Shown piece by piece: positions 50,573 through 63,712 of a stretch of DNA of 64,000 nucleotides. The notes under the pieces are model-generated. The model was not told the origin of the DNA. It did not search any database and saw only the letters and a program-made list of their open reading frames with translations. This stretch comes from Thermophilibacter provencensis (lineage in GTDB: Bacteria; Actinomycetota; Coriobacteriia; Coriobacteriales; Atopobiaceae). The stretch lies in contig NZ_JAUDEA010000003.1 of NCBI RefSeq assembly GCF_030372065.1, positions 109,906 to 173,905 of the forward strand. The letters are read 5' to 3'. Numbering within the stretch: position 1 is the first letter of the stretch; the number at the start of each line of letters is the position of its first letter. Made by a program: the position numbers and the translations under genes.

Positions 50573-51400
50573 CTAGAGCCCCGGCACGGCAAGCCCGGTG
50601 GCGGCCATGGCGGCAAGAAACGCATCGGCCGAGCGCGTGGCCACGAGCTCCTGCGGGAAGCCGATCTCCTCGAGCATGGCAAGGGCGCGCGGTGTGTGAC
50701 CCACGGCGCAGCAGACGTGCGCGTCCGTGTTGACGGCGATCTGGCAGCCGGCCTCGGCGCATGCCTCCGCGATGGAGCGGCAGCTCGTCTGCGTTCGCCC
50801 GCCCTCGCGCGAGACCTCGAGGCTGTGCTCGTTTATCTCGATGAGCTTGCCCCGACGCGCCGCCTCACCCACAACTTCCCGCACGTCAAACGGTATGCCG
50901 GCACGACCGGTGTGCCCGAGCACGAGAACCTTGGGCTGGGCGAGCGCGCCGAGGTACATCTCGGTGGTCTGGGCGAGCGTGGCTCCGGCGGCAAAGTCCT
51001 TGTAGTGCACGCTTGCGATGACGTAGTCGCAGCTTGCCGTCACGCGGTCGTAGAGCGTGGCAACGCGCTGGACGGGGCGGCCGGTGATGTCCTCGGTAAC
51101 CTCGATCCCCTGGCCAAAGAGCGAGCCGTCCAAGCCGCGGATGTCCGCCTCGGCCCCGTGGAGCAGGCGGACGCCCTCCCAGGCGCGCGGGAGCACGCGC
51201 ATGTTGATGAAGTGCTGGTAGTCGCGCAGGCTCGCGTGGGCGAGGTCCGTGTTGGGGAAGAGCATGTCGCTAAAGTGGTCCGTCACGCCCAGAAGCTCGA
51301 GCCCGGCCTCGCGTGCGGCGAGCACGTCCTCGCGCACCGTGGAGTACGCGTGGCGCGAGTAGAGCGTATGGGTGTGGACGTCGCAGCGGTTCTGTAGCAT
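50573..51400 (-). CDS. PHP-domain phosphatase (YcdX-like)
   Basis: The 275-residue protein has the trinuclear-metal PHP motifs: CDVHTHTLYSRHAYST, GVTDHFSDM, HGAEADI, IASVHYKD, GHTGRAG and NTDAHVC. This order fits the YcdX-type metal-dependent phosphatase rather than the PHP domain of DNA polymerases or histidinol phosphatase, although a histidinol-phosphatase role cannot be excluded. GGGGAG lies 4 nt before the ATG that gives MLQNRCDVHTHT. Confidence 0.87.
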   Translation of the reverse strand: MLQNRCDVHTHTLYSRHAYSTVREDVLAAREAGLELLGVTDHFSDMLFPNTDLAHASLRDYQHFINMRVLPRAWEGVRLLHGAEADIRGLDGSLFGQGIEVTEDITGRPVQRVATLYDRVTASCDYVIASVHYKDFAAGATLAQTTEMYLGALAQPKVLVLGHTGRAGIPFDVREVVGEAARRGKLIEINEHSLEVSREGGRTQTSCRSIAEACAEAGCQIAVNTDAHVCCAVGHTPRALAMLEEIGFPQELVATRSADAFLAAMAATGLAVPGL

Positions 51401-51417
51401 GCTTCTCCCCTCAAAGC

Positions 51418-51446
51418 GATTCAAAAGGGGCTGTCCCTTTTGAATC
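51418..51446 (-). terminator. Hairpin terminator of the aminotransferase gene
   Basis: Twelve-bp perfect arms GATTCAAAAGGG and complement enclose a 5-nt loop, starting 10 bp past the aminotransferase stop. The A/T half of each arm gives T-rich sequence in both directions. Confidence 0.7.
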
Positions 51447-51456
51447 ACCCCTCGAA

Positions 51457-52641
51457 TCAGCGGTAGCTGGCGGCGAGCTTCTCCCAGGCGGGCATGGAGT
51501 TCACGATGGTCTCGTGGGAGACGCAGTAGCCCACGCGCACCCAGCCCGGGCAGCCAAAGGAGTCGGAGGGAACGGGCAGCAGCTCGAGGGCCTTGGCGCG
51601 CTCGAAGAACGCGCCTGCGTCCGGCTCGAGCGCCTTGACCCAGAGGTAGAACGCGCCCTCAGGCTTAATGAACTCGTAGCCCAGCCGCGCCAGGCCATCC
51701 GTGAGCGCGCGGCGGTTCTCGGCGTAGGCCTCAACGTCCGTGGGGCAGTCCACGCAGTCCGCAAGCACGCGCTGGAAGAGCGCCGGGGCGCAGACAAAGC
51801 CCAGCTTGCGACCAGCACCGGCAACGGCAAAGACCAGGTCGTCGTGCTCGGGGTTGGTGGGCGGCACAAGCACCCAGCCAATGCGCTCGCCGGGAAGCGA
51901 CAGGCTCTTGGAGTAGGAGTAGCACACGATCGTGCGGTCATAGAGCGCGGGCACCCAGGGCACCTCGGCGCCGTAGGTGATCTCGCGGTATGGCTCGTCG
52001 GAGACGATGGTGATCGTGGTGCCGAGGCGCTTCTCGGCGTCCCGGAGGGCGGCGGCGAGCGCATCAAGGTTCTCGCGAGAGTACACGGAGCCAACGGGGT
52101 TGTTGGGCGTGTTGATCACGATGGCGCGCGTGCGGGGCGTGATGGCCGCGGCAACGGCCGCCACGTCGATCTGGAACGTCTTGGCGTCGGCCATGACCTC
52201 CACGCAGGTGGCGCCAGAGGTCTCAATCCAGACGCGGTACTCCGGGAAGTACGGCGCAATCACGATGACCTCGTCGCCGGGGTTCACGATGGCGTGGAAG
52301 GTGATGGAGAGCGATGCCGCGGCGCCGCAGGTGAGGTAGAGGTCGCCCGCGGACGCGGTCTTCTCGCCAAAGCGGCGGCAGAGGCTTGCCGCCACGGCCT
52401 CGCGCACGGCGGGCAGGCCGTTTGCGGGCGTGTAGCCGTGAAGCTGGGTGGCCGGCAGCGCAAGCGCGCGCTCGATGGAGGCGCGCACGGCATCCGGCGC
52501 GGGGATGGAGGGGTTGCCCAGCGAGAAGTCAAAGACGTTCTCGGCCCCGATCTCTGCCTTGCGCGCGTTGGCGTAGGCGGAGATCTCGCGGATAGACGAC
52601 TTCTGCGCGCCGTACGCGCGGCTGGCCTCGTTGATGGACAT
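51457..52641 (-). CDS. PLP-dependent class I/II aminotransferase
   Basis: The 394-residue fold-type I aminotransferase has the substrate segment FDFSLGNPSIPAPD, the cofactor-binding NTPNNPVGSVYS, and SDEPYREITYG. The Schiff-base lysine lies in YSYSKSLSLPGERIGWV, and the C-terminal Arg region is VRVGYCVSHE. It resembles aspartate/aromatic aminotransferases of the AspC/PatA type, but the donor and acceptor cannot be told from sequence. The ATG at 52641 follows AGGAGCGCC. A 220-bp repeat element lies upstream. Confidence 0.88.
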   Translation of the reverse strand: MSINEASRAYGAQKSSIREISAYANARKAEIGAENVFDFSLGNPSIPAPDAVRASIERALALPATQLHGYTPANGLPAVREAVAASLCRRFGEKTASAGDLYLTCGAAASLSITFHAIVNPGDEVIVIAPYFPEYRVWIETSGATCVEVMADAKTFQIDVAAVAAAITPRTRAIVINTPNNPVGSVYSRENLDALAAALRDAEKRLGTTITIVSDEPYREITYGAEVPWVPALYDRTIVCYSYSKSLSLPGERIGWVLVPPTNPEHDDLVFAVAGAGRKLGFVCAPALFQRVLADCVDCPTDVEAYAENRRALTDGLARLGYEFIKPEGAFYLWVKALEPDAGAFFERAKALELLPVPSDSFGCPGWVRVGYCVSHETIVNSMPAWEKLAASYR

Positions 52642-52724
52642 GGCGCTCCTCTCGCTTGTGTGCTGGGACCATTGTACTCGCGGCAAGGGGCGGTCCGGGC
52701 GCAAGGCCCTTGTCGCGAAATCGA

Positions 52725-52948
52725 AGTTTTGTTTTGTGAGGGGCTGCCGCGCTCGGTGGGGAGGCGTTTTGGGGAGCTTTGCAGTGGTTTTGGGCAACAC
52801 ATTTGATACGGAGAAGCCCGCAGGAGGGCAAGCTGTACGCAAAATGTGCGCCCTCACCCTGATTCAAAGGGTTTTGGGCAACAAGTTTGATGCGATGGCG
52901 TCTGCCGCATCAAACTTGTTGCCCAAAACCTGGGAAAACGTTACGGGG
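52725..52948. repeat. 220-bp three-box intergenic element, copy B
   Basis: The boxes are at 52725-52753 (TTTTGTTTTGTGAGGGG then CGCGCT), 52786-52808 (GGTTTTGGGCAACACATTTG), and a 25-bp inverted repeat at 52870-52894/52906-52930, then AAAACGTTACGGGG. Box spacing (61 and 84 bp) agrees with copies A and C. It fills most of the 342-bp gap between ftsH and the aminotransferase gene; no gene is seen there. Confidence 0.85.
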
Positions 52949-52983
52949 CGGCGGCCCCAGAGAACGCAGCGCGCCGAGAAGGA

Positions 52984-54864
<1,881 letters not shown>

Positions 54865-54933
54865 GTACTTCTCCTTGCTGGTTGCGTGCCGCCGCGCCGC
54901 CCAAGCCTGACGTCGGCGGCGCGGCGGCGCGTT

Positions 54934-55485
54934 TTACTTGCTGTAGACCTCGGGCTTGAGGATGCCGATGTAGGGCAGGTTGCGATAGCGCTCCGCGTAG
55001 TCCAGGCCGTAGCCCACGATGAACTCGTCGGGCACGTGGGTGCCCACGTAGCGCGGGTCGATGGCGGGGCGGTTGCCCTCGACGTCCTTCACGAGGAAGG
55101 CGGCCACCTCAACCGAGGCCGGGCCGCGGCCCTTGAGCAGCTCGATGAGGTAGGAGAGCGTGAGGCCGGAGTCGAGGATGTCCTCGACGATGAGCACGTT
55201 GCGGCCCTCGATTTTGGTGTCGAGATCCTTGACGATGCGCACCACGCCGGAGCTCTTGGCGGCCTCGCCGTAGCTCGAGACGGCCATGAAGTCGATGGAG
55301 AGCGGGCAGCTGATGGCGCGCATGAGGTCCGCCGTGAAGACCACCGCCCCGCGCAGGACGGCCACGATCAGCGGGTTCTTGTCAGCGTAGTCGCGTGAGA
55401 TCTCCTTGCCCATGCGGCTCACTATGGCACGGATGTCCTCCTCGGAAAACAGGACCTCCTTCACGTCGGGATGCAGCGTCTCCAT
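54934..55485 (-). CDS. hpt: Hypoxanthine-guanine phosphoribosyltransferase
   Basis: Hpt salvages hypoxanthine and guanine to IMP and GMP with PRPP. The 183-residue protein has the PRPP loop VLIVEDILDSGLTLSYL, the IVAVLRGAVVFTADL segment and the C-terminal VGYGLDYAERYRNLPYIG. It lies between tilS and ftsH, a synteny shared with many Gram-positive bacteria. Confidence 0.96.
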   Translation of the reverse strand: METLHPDVKEVLFSEEDIRAIVSRMGKEISRDYADKNPLIVAVLRGAVVFTADLMRAISCPLSIDFMAVSSYGEAAKSSGVVRIVKDLDTKIEGRNVLIVEDILDSGLTLSYLIELLKGRGPASVEVAAFLVKDVEGNRPAIDPRYVGTHVPDEFIVGYGLDYAERYRNLPYIGILKPEVYSK

Positions 55486-55523
55486 TGCCCTCTCCTCTCC
55501 TTGATGGCTCGGGCGGCAGAACG

Positions 55524-55550
55524 TGACAAGTTACCCTGTCACTTTTGTCA
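55524..55550 (-). repeat. 27-bp 3'-end motif, copy after tilS
   Basis: The plus strand reads TGACAAGTTACCCTGTCAC then TTTTGTCA. On the minus strand it contains a GTGACA/TGTCAC stem and overlaps the tilS stop codon. It differs from the copies at 37206 and 58035 at only a few bases. Confidence 0.7.
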
Positions 55551-57050
55551 TGACTCGCTGATGGTTAATTCTAGCAGCCACTTGGTTGCCGGGGTGCAGC
55601 GGGCGCGCTCGTCGGCGCGAACGGGCGCCACCCACACCACGGACCCCGTGGGCGAGGTGCGCACCACGGGCACGCCCGCACGCTCCTCAAGCGGCACGCG
55701 CGCCTCGCTCAGGAGGTCGGACACCTTCTTGGACTGGCCGTGCATGCCCAGGGGGCAGAGCACGTCGCCGGGATGCAGGCCGTCCACCCAGAGGCGCCCG
55801 CCGCGCAGGGGGTCAACGCCGGCCGCCTTGGCGTCGAGAAGAACGGACTCCCCCGCCCACTCGAGCGCATGCGCGCGGGCGCGGGCCTCCACGTCGCTGC
55901 CAACGGGGACCTTGCGAACGCGCGCCGTGAGGATGCGGCCGTCCGCCAGCTCCACCCGGCCGGGCACCTCCAGCCAGACGGCAGGGGGCGCGGGCGCGTC
56001 GCAGCGGGCGCGCAGGAGGAGCAGGCCGTGCTCCACGCGCACGTCAACCGCAAGGGGAACCGTGAGCGAGCCCTCCCCCGCCGCCACCGCCCGCAGGGTG
56101 CCCGCAATGTGGCGTGCCTCAAGACGGGCCTCGGGCGAGACGGCGAGCAGGGCGGCGCGCACCACGCGGCGCGCGATGGCAACGTCAAGGGCGGCCAGGC
56201 GCGCCGCGTCCAGGACGAGAAGCCCCTCGGCCTCGCGGCGCGTGAGGTCGCGCAGGGCACGCGCGGCAACGGAGGTGAGGTAGGCATCCTCGTCCGAGAG
56301 GATGTCGCAGGTGGTGGCAAGGCTCGCCGTGACGCGTGGGTTGCGGCGCTCCACCACGGGCATGAGCTCGTGGCGCACGTAGGCGCGCAGGTAGCGCGTG
56401 TCGGCGTTGGTGTCGTCCTCGCGCCAGACGATGCCGCGCATGCGCAGTAGGTCGCAGAGCTCCTCGTGCGTGCGGTCGAGCAGCGGCCGCACGATGCGGT
56501 TGCGACGGCGCGGGATGGACGAGAGACCCGAGGCGCCCGTGCCGCGGATGGCGTTCATGAAGAAGGTCTCCGCGCGGTCGTTGGCGGTGTGGGCCGTGAG
56601 GATGCGCGCCGCCGAGCTGGGGGTGCCGAGCTCGCGGGAGAGCTCGCCCGCGAGGCGCGCCGCCTCCTCGTAGCGCACGGCGCGGCCGGCGTTCTCCACG
56701 TTGTCGCCCGTGCGCGCGGCGAGCTCGGCCACGTCCACGCGCCGGATGGTGCAGGGGATGCCGTAGCGCGCCGCGAGGTCGCGCACAAACTCCTCGTCCT
56801 CCTCGGCGTCTATGCCGCGCAGGCGATGGTTGACGTGCAGAACGTGAAGGCGCTCGCGGGCAATGCGCGCGGGGCCGCGGCCGTCGTCGATGTCCAGGGT
56901 GGAGGTGGCCGCCAGCACGAGCAGCGCCGTTGAGTCCGCGCCGCCCGAGACCATGAGGATCACGGGGCCGGCGAGCTCCTCGTCCGCACGGCCGCTCGGG
57001 CGGTCAAAGCGGGACTTGCCGCCCGCGTATCGGCGAGAAACGCTTGGCAT
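55548..57050 (-). CDS. tilS: tRNA(Ile)-lysidine synthase
   Basis: TilS attaches lysine to C34 of the CAU-anticodon isoleucine tRNA so that it reads AUA. The 500-residue protein has the ATP PP-loop MVSGGADSTALL, VLHVNHRLRG, the tRNA-binding segment TAHTANDRAETFFMNAIRGTG and VRPLL. A C-terminal domain follows, with LDPLRGGRLWV and QSKKVSDLLSEARVP. It starts at the ATG giving MPSVSRRYAGG, with GGGAGG 6 nt upstream. Confidence 0.93.
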   Translation of the reverse strand: MPSVSRRYAGGKSRFDRPSGRADEELAGPVILMVSGGADSTALLVLAATSTLDIDDGRGPARIARERLHVLHVNHRLRGIDAEEDEEFVRDLAARYGIPCTIRRVDVAELAARTGDNVENAGRAVRYEEAARLAGELSRELGTPSSAARILTAHTANDRAETFFMNAIRGTGASGLSSIPRRRNRIVRPLLDRTHEELCDLLRMRGIVWREDDTNADTRYLRAYVRHELMPVVERRNPRVTASLATTCDILSDEDAYLTSVAARALRDLTRREAEGLLVLDAARLAALDVAIARRVVRAALLAVSPEARLEARHIAGTLRAVAAGEGSLTVPLAVDVRVEHGLLLLRARCDAPAPPAVWLEVPGRVELADGRILTARVRKVPVGSDVEARARAHALEWAGESVLLDAKAAGVDPLRGGRLWVDGLHPGDVLCPLGMHGQSKKVSDLLSEARVPLEERAGVPVVRTSPTGSVVWVAPVRADERARCTPATKWLLELTISES

Positions 57051-57101
57051 GAGCGACCTCCCAACGGTTACCCTAGATGGCGGACTCAAGTGTACGACAA
57101 C

Positions 57102-57128
57102 GATGAAAAGTGACCGTCGCTTTTCATC
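57102..57128. promoter_or_regulatory. Perfect 9-bp inverted repeat in the tilS/metallo-hydrolase divergent gap
   Basis: GATGAAAAG and CTTTTCATC are separated by 9 bp, immediately upstream of the GGAGG of the plus-strand gene. It could be an operator or a leader hairpin that affects ribosome access; no known regulator motif matches. Confidence 0.45.
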
Positions 57129-57141
57129 AGGGAGGAGCGCG

Positions 57142-57954
57142 ATGACCCCCGAGATTCACCTTCACGTGCTGGCCAGCGGCTCAAAGGGCAACGCCGCCCT
57201 GATAGAGGGGCCGGGCGGGATCGTGCTCGTGGACGACGGCATCTCGCGGAAGGCGCTGCTGACCCGCGCGGACGAGCTGGGCGTGGACCCGGGGCGCATC
57301 GTGGGCGTCATCCTCACGCACGAGCACTCCGACCATGTGGGCGGGCTCAGCGTGTTCTGCAACCGCTTTGACGGGCCGCTCTTTGCCACGGCGGGAACCG
57401 CCGGGGCGCGGCGTTACCTCACCGAGCTGCCGTTTGTGCTGGTGGGACACTCCGACGAGTTTGAGGTGGCGGGGATGCGCGTTCGGACCTTCCCCACCTC
57501 GCACGACGTGGCGGACCCGGTGGGCCTGCGCTTCTCGACGGAAGACGACGCGCTCGGCTTTTGCACGGACACCGGCGAGCTGGGCGAGGAGGCCCTGGAC
57601 GCGCTCGCGGGCACGCGCATCCTTGCGCTTGAGTCCAACCACGACGAGCGCATGCTCGCAACCGGCGACTACCCCGCCTACCTCAAGGCGCGCGTGGGCG
57701 GGCCGTGCGGCCACCTCTCAAACGCCCAGGCGGCGGAGGCGCTGGTCTGCCTTGTGGGCGAGGACACCGAGACGGTGGTGGCCATGCACCTCTCGCAGGA
57801 GAACAACCGGCCGAGCGTCTGCGTGCGAACGCTCGCGGAGGCCATGGGAGCGCAGGTGGGAGCCGATGACGAGGGCCGTCCTGAGGCGCGCACGAAAGAC
57901 GGTCGGCTCACGATCTGCTGTGCCGCGCAGGACTGGCCGATGAGCGTGTGGTAG
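57142..57954 (+). CDS. Metallo-beta-lactamase-fold hydrolase (YycJ/WalJ-like)
   Basis: The 270-residue protein has the zinc motif LTHEHSDHVGG and further ligands in TSHDVADP, FCTDTGE (Asp) and MHLSQENN (His). The N-terminus HVLASGSKGNAALIE with VDDGISRKAL is characteristic of the WalJ/YycJ group, putative 5'-3' exonucleases linked to the WalKR region in Firmicutes; here there is no walKR nearby. GGAGG lies 6 nt before the ATG. Confidence 0.88.
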   Translation: MTPEIHLHVLASGSKGNAALIEGPGGIVLVDDGISRKALLTRADELGVDPGRIVGVILTHEHSDHVGGLSVFCNRFDGPLFATAGTAGARRYLTELPFVLVGHSDEFEVAGMRVRTFPTSHDVADPVGLRFSTEDDALGFCTDTGELGEEALDALAGTRILALESNHDERMLATGDYPAYLKARVGGPCGHLSNAQAAEALVCLVGEDTETVVAMHLSQENNRPSVCVRTLAEAMGAQVGADDEGRPEARTKDGRLTICCAAQDWPMSVW

Positions 57955-58034
57955 GGCGACGTGGCCCTTCTCGCCTCTCTTACCGCCGCACGCAAACGGG
58001 CCGGAGCCCGAAGGCCCCGACCCGTCGCAAAACC

Positions 58035-58061
58035 TGACAGTTTACCCTGTCACCTTTGTCA
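58035..58061 (-). repeat. 27-bp 3'-end motif, copy after the sHsp gene
   Basis: The plus strand reads TGACAGTTTACCCTGTCAC then CTTTGTCA. On the minus strand a TGACAG/CTGTCA stem is followed by GGTTTTGC, so this copy could terminate the sHsp transcript, 3 nt past the stop codon. Confidence 0.75.
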
Positions 58062-58064
58062 TCA

Positions 58065-58496
58065 TTAGTCGATGGAGACCTTGGTGACGTTGGCCTTCTC
58101 GACCTGCTTGGGAACGTTCACCGTGAGGATGCCGCCCTCGAGCTTGGCGGAAAGGCCGGAGACCGCGGCGTCCTTGAGATAGACGCCACGCGTGGCGCTC
58201 CACTCGCCGGACTCCTTGTAGAGGTAGTTCTTGCCCTTCTCCTCGTCGGACTCCTTCTTCTCAACGGAGACGGAGAGGCGGCCCTCGTTGAGCTCGACGT
58301 CAATCTGGTCGCGGGTGACGCCCGGCAGCTCGGCGGTGACCACGTACCTGTCGCCCGCGTCCTCGACGTTCATCTTGAACCCGGCGTTGCCGGTGGAGAG
58401 CGCCGCGAACGGCGCGTCAAAGAAGCGGTCGATCTCATCGAACGGCCAGTTGCGGAGCGCACGTGCGTAACGATCGTAAGGAACCATGCTTGCCAT
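58065..58496 (-). CDS. Small heat-shock protein (Hsp20/alpha-crystallin family)
   Basis: This ATP-independent holdase keeps unfolding proteins soluble. The 143-residue protein has an Arg/Phe-rich N-terminus (YDRYARALRNWPFDEIDRFFDAPF) and the alpha-crystallin domain (about 43-135: YVVTAELPGVTRDQIDVELNEGRLSVSVEKK, then GILTVNVPKQ). The I-x-I type tail is replaced by VTKVSID. AAGGGAG lies 8 nt before the ATG. A 9-9-9 inverted repeat 124 bp upstream recurs near clpB, pointing to heat-shock control. Confidence 0.94.
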   Translation of the reverse strand: MASMVPYDRYARALRNWPFDEIDRFFDAPFAALSTGNAGFKMNVEDAGDRYVVTAELPGVTRDQIDVELNEGRLSVSVEKKESDEEKGKNYLYKESGEWSATRGVYLKDAAVSGLSAKLEGGILTVNVPKQVEKANVTKVSID

Positions 58497-58619
58497 GATA
58501 ATCACTCCCTTGTGATTGCGGGCACCGGGTTGGCGCCCTTGTTGCTCATGCTTATTTGTTCCCCGCGTCGCCGCTTTTATACGCACAGAGACACTTTTTC
58601 TTAGCGTCACATACTCATC

Positions 58620-58646
58620 ATATCTAAGCGTCTATGACTTAGATAT
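58620..58646. promoter_or_regulatory. Candidate heat-shock operator, sHsp gene
   Basis: ATATCTAAG and CTTAGATAT are perfect 9-bp arms around a 9-bp spacer, in the sHsp upstream region. The geometry equals that of CIRCE (9-9-9) but the arm sequence differs. A close relative lies upstream of clpB. Confidence 0.6.
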
Positions 58647-58768
58647 TGTTCAGGCTGTTGCGCGCTCCTTACATTTTTGAGAGTCTTTTCCAGCGGGGCG
58701 CGCGCATGCCCCGGCCTGCCCTATCATGAGTGCATTGCCGTGCGAGACTCTCATCGGAGGCACGATAC

Positions 58769-59182
58769 ATGAGCAACGAGAACGAGCTCGGGCGCGAGCC
58801 CGAGAGCATGCCCGAGCAGAGCGCCCCCTACGTCCGCCAGCGGCCCGCGCACCGCAGCGTCGAGCCCATCGACGACCTTGCCCACGAGGCCGAGGAGCCC
58901 GAGAGCTACGCGCACGACTCAGACTTCACCACGCGCGGCAGCGTTCTCTCCGGCGGCGCGTACCGTCGCTCCCGCTCTGAGGGGGCACAGCTCCGCCGCG
59001 ACCTCCACTATGGTCAGTACCTCGAGATTCCCAAGGGTCGCCGGGACATCTTCGCGTCGCGCGAGCGCAAGACCCGCATCAAGTCCGCCATCGCGCTCAT
59101 CGTGGTCCTTGCCGTCTTGGCCGTGGTGGTCTACTTCCTCTGGGAGTACATGCAGGCCAACTGGGGCGCCGCCTCGCTGTAG
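58769..59182 (+). CDS. Small tail-anchored membrane protein, unknown
   Basis: I do not recognise this 137-residue protein. The first 100 residues are hydrophilic with many Arg and Glu (YRRSRSEGAQLRRDLHYGQY, then EIPKGRRDIFASRERKTRIK). A single membrane helix (about 105-125, AIALIVVLAVLAVVVYFLW) lies near the C-terminus, leaving a short outer tail. GGAGG lies 8 nt before the ATG; an in-frame ATG 13 codons earlier lacks one. It is divergent from the sHsp gene and convergent with the small acidic gene. Confidence 0.75.
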   Translation: MSNENELGREPESMPEQSAPYVRQRPAHRSVEPIDDLAHEAEEPESYAHDSDFTTRGSVLSGGAYRRSRSEGAQLRRDLHYGQYLEIPKGRRDIFASRERKTRIKSAIALIVVLAVLAVVVYFLWEYMQANWGAASL

Positions 59183-59200
59183 GGGCGCAGGCGCGCCGCG

Positions 59201-59347
59201 CTAGCTCCAGGGATCGCGCTCAAAGAGCGGCTCGGGGTCGGGACGCCGGTCGGAATAGGGGTCGTAGCCGTCGTCGTCCTCGTTCTCGGCGCGGATAAAC
59301 TCGTCCTTCTCGGCCTGCTTTGCCCGCTTGTCCTTCTCGTCACTCAT
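59201..59347 (-). CDS. Small acidic protein of 48 residues, coupled to the PASTA gene
   Basis: The translation starts MSDEKDKRAKQAEKDEFIRA and ends DPEPLFERDPWS. It is very rich in Asp, Glu, Arg and Lys with no hydrophobic segment. The ATG overlaps the PASTA-gene stop by 8 nt (ATGAGTGA), with GAGGAG 8 nt upstream, so it is likely translated by coupling. Codon use looks like that of its neighbours. I know no function for it. Confidence 0.6.
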   Translation of the reverse strand: MSDEKDKRAKQAEKDEFIRAENEDDDGYDPYSDRRPDPEPLFERDPWS

Positions 59348-60929
59348 GCGCGTCGCTCCTCAGCATCGCCGCAAACAAATCCGTGCACGCAACGTAGTCG
59401 CAGACGTCCCCGCCGTAGTCGGAGAGGTCCAGCTCCGAGAAGTGCCTCGACGGCGCAACCAGCGCCACGACGTGCGTCGAGCTGCCCGTGCCACCGATGA
59501 GCACCGCCCAGGTGTATCCACCCTGAACGCCGCTACCGCAGATGAAGTGCGCGTCCTTGAACGCCTCGCTCCCCCTGAGCTCGTTGGGGGCCTCAACGTC
59601 CTCCTGGGTGCAGGTGTTGCGCAGGCCGGTGAGGCCGCACGCCTCCATGACGGCGCGCAGGCCCTTCTCGCTCTCCACGGAACCGCCCTCGGGAACGGAG
59701 GCGGCGGCAAAGGCGTAGCGCACGCCCCCAACGCCCGCGCCGCGTGCGAGCACGTCAGCCTTTGAGTCCCCCTCGTAGCTGCCCGTCTCAGGCGCGTCGG
59801 TGATCTGCAGGACGTCACCGTCCTTGCCCTCGTACGCCGCGTGGGCGTTGCCGCCCGCCGCAAAGGTTGCCCCGTAGCGCAGGGTGTAGCCCTCGTCATC
59901 GAGATAGGTGGCAAGATCGGTGGGCTCCACCTCAAAGTACTCGAGCAGGCTCGTGGGGGACGAGGGGTAGATGCTCGAGACGCTCAGCTCAACGGTGCTG
60001 CCAGCAGAGACCTCGGAGCCCACGTCGGGGTTCGCGGCCACAACGGTTCCGCGCTCGGCGTCGGACTCGACGTAGGTGACGCTGCCCGTGAGCCCGTCGC
60101 GCTCGAGCGCGGCCAGGGCCTCCTCTGCGGTCATACCCGCGACGTTGGGGACCGCGTAGGTCCGGGCAACCGTGAGCGTCACCTGGTCGGACGAGACGAA
60201 GGCACTCCCCTCGCCGGGGCTCACGTCGAGCACCGTGCCGCTCTCCTGCTCCGAGTTGAGGTAGGTCAGGGAGACGTTGGCCGCACCCGCCTCCGCGAGG
60301 GCGCGCGTTGCGTCGTTCACGTTCATGCCCACGACGGAGGGGATGACACGCTCGGCGGTCACGGTAATGGTGATGGTCTCGGAGAGGTCCGTGCGAATGC
60401 CGGGCACCGGGTCGCATGAGATGACCACGCCCAGGTTCTCGTCTGCGGCCTGATAGGAAACATCCACGCTAAAGCCAAGGTCGGTCAAGGTCTGCTCGGC
60501 CTGGTCGGCGCTCATGCCCATCACGTTGGGAATGGTCTTTCCACCCCAGAGCTCCCTCTCGTAGGTAAGGCAGGCCACGGCTCCCGCCGCGGCGAGAAGA
60601 ACCACGACGATGAGCGCGATTCCCCAGCGCGGGAGGCGGCGCTTGCGCTCGGGCAGGCTCTCTACCGGCGAGGGAATGGAGACGGGCTGGTGCGCGGTGG
60701 TGAGGTCCTCCGGCACGACCGGCGAGAAGTACGGGTCGTCGAGGGCGTCGATGCCGTCGGGCGCGGTGAGGTCCGAGGCGGGGTTGGGTGCGGGGGCGGG
60801 GCCGGCGGCAGGGGCCGGATCGACAGAGGGCGCGGGGCTTTCCGGCATCATCGTGGTCGGAAGCTCCTCGGGAGACATCATGACGGTCTCGTCCGCAACG
60901 GGCCTCTCGTTGTCCTCAGTCGATGCCAT
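59340..60929 (-). CDS. Membrane protein with three PASTA repeats, no kinase domain
   Basis: PASTA domains bind muropeptides or unlinked peptidoglycan, usually as the sensor of PknB-type kinases. This 529-residue protein has instead a Pro/Ala/Glu-rich cytoplasmic part (1-96) and one membrane helix (about 102-121). Three PASTA repeats follow at about 131-194, 195-256 and 257-319 (IPNVMGMSADQAEQTL, IPSVVGMNVNDATRAL, VPNVAGMTAEEALAAL), then a roughly 210-residue C-terminal domain of unknown fold containing several Cys. It may be a kinase substrate or a cell-wall sensor. GGAGG lies 4 nt before the ATG. Confidence 0.85.
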   Translation of the reverse strand: MASTEDNERPVADETVMMSPEELPTTMMPESPAPSVDPAPAAGPAPAPNPASDLTAPDGIDALDDPYFSPVVPEDLTTAHQPVSIPSPVESLPERKRRLPRWGIALIVVVLLAAAGAVACLTYERELWGGKTIPNVMGMSADQAEQTLTDLGFSVDVSYQAADENLGVVISCDPVPGIRTDLSETITITVTAERVIPSVVGMNVNDATRALAEAGAANVSLTYLNSEQESGTVLDVSPGEGSAFVSSDQVTLTVARTYAVPNVAGMTAEEALAALERDGLTGSVTYVESDAERGTVVAANPDVGSEVSAGSTVELSVSSIYPSSPTSLLEYFEVEPTDLATYLDDEGYTLRYGATFAAGGNAHAAYEGKDGDVLQITDAPETGSYEGDSKADVLARGAGVGGVRYAFAAASVPEGGSVESEKGLRAVMEACGLTGLRNTCTQEDVEAPNELRGSEAFKDAHFICGSGVQGGYTWAVLIGGTGSSTHVVALVAPSRHFSELDLSDYGGDVCDYVACTDLFAAMLRSDAHE

Positions 60930-60968
60930 ATCGCCTCCAACCTTTCGTTGAAGCTCGATTGTAGCTCA

Positions 60969-61007
60969 GGGGTGCCCGGTTTGCGCTCAGTGCAAGCCGG
61001 GCACCCC
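60969..61007 (-). terminator. Hairpin after clpB
   Basis: Sixteen-base arms (GGGGTGCCCGGTTTGC and its near-complement with one mismatch) enclose a 7-nt loop, 6 bp past the clpB stop. There is no clear U-tract, so termination may be partial. Confidence 0.6.
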
Positions 61008-61013
61008 AGGGGG

Positions 61014-63644
<2,631 letters not shown>

Positions 63645-63712
63645 AGTTGCCCCCTTCTGGGTTGTCTGTTTCTCAAGGGGTATTGTTCCCGCGTGAGCTG
63701 GGGCGTATACGC

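Noticed and set aside
57102..57128. Third member of the heat-shock operator family
   Set aside because: It has the same 9-9-9 geometry but the arms (GATGAAAAG) share no sequence with the sHsp or clpB sites, and the flanking genes are not chaperones.
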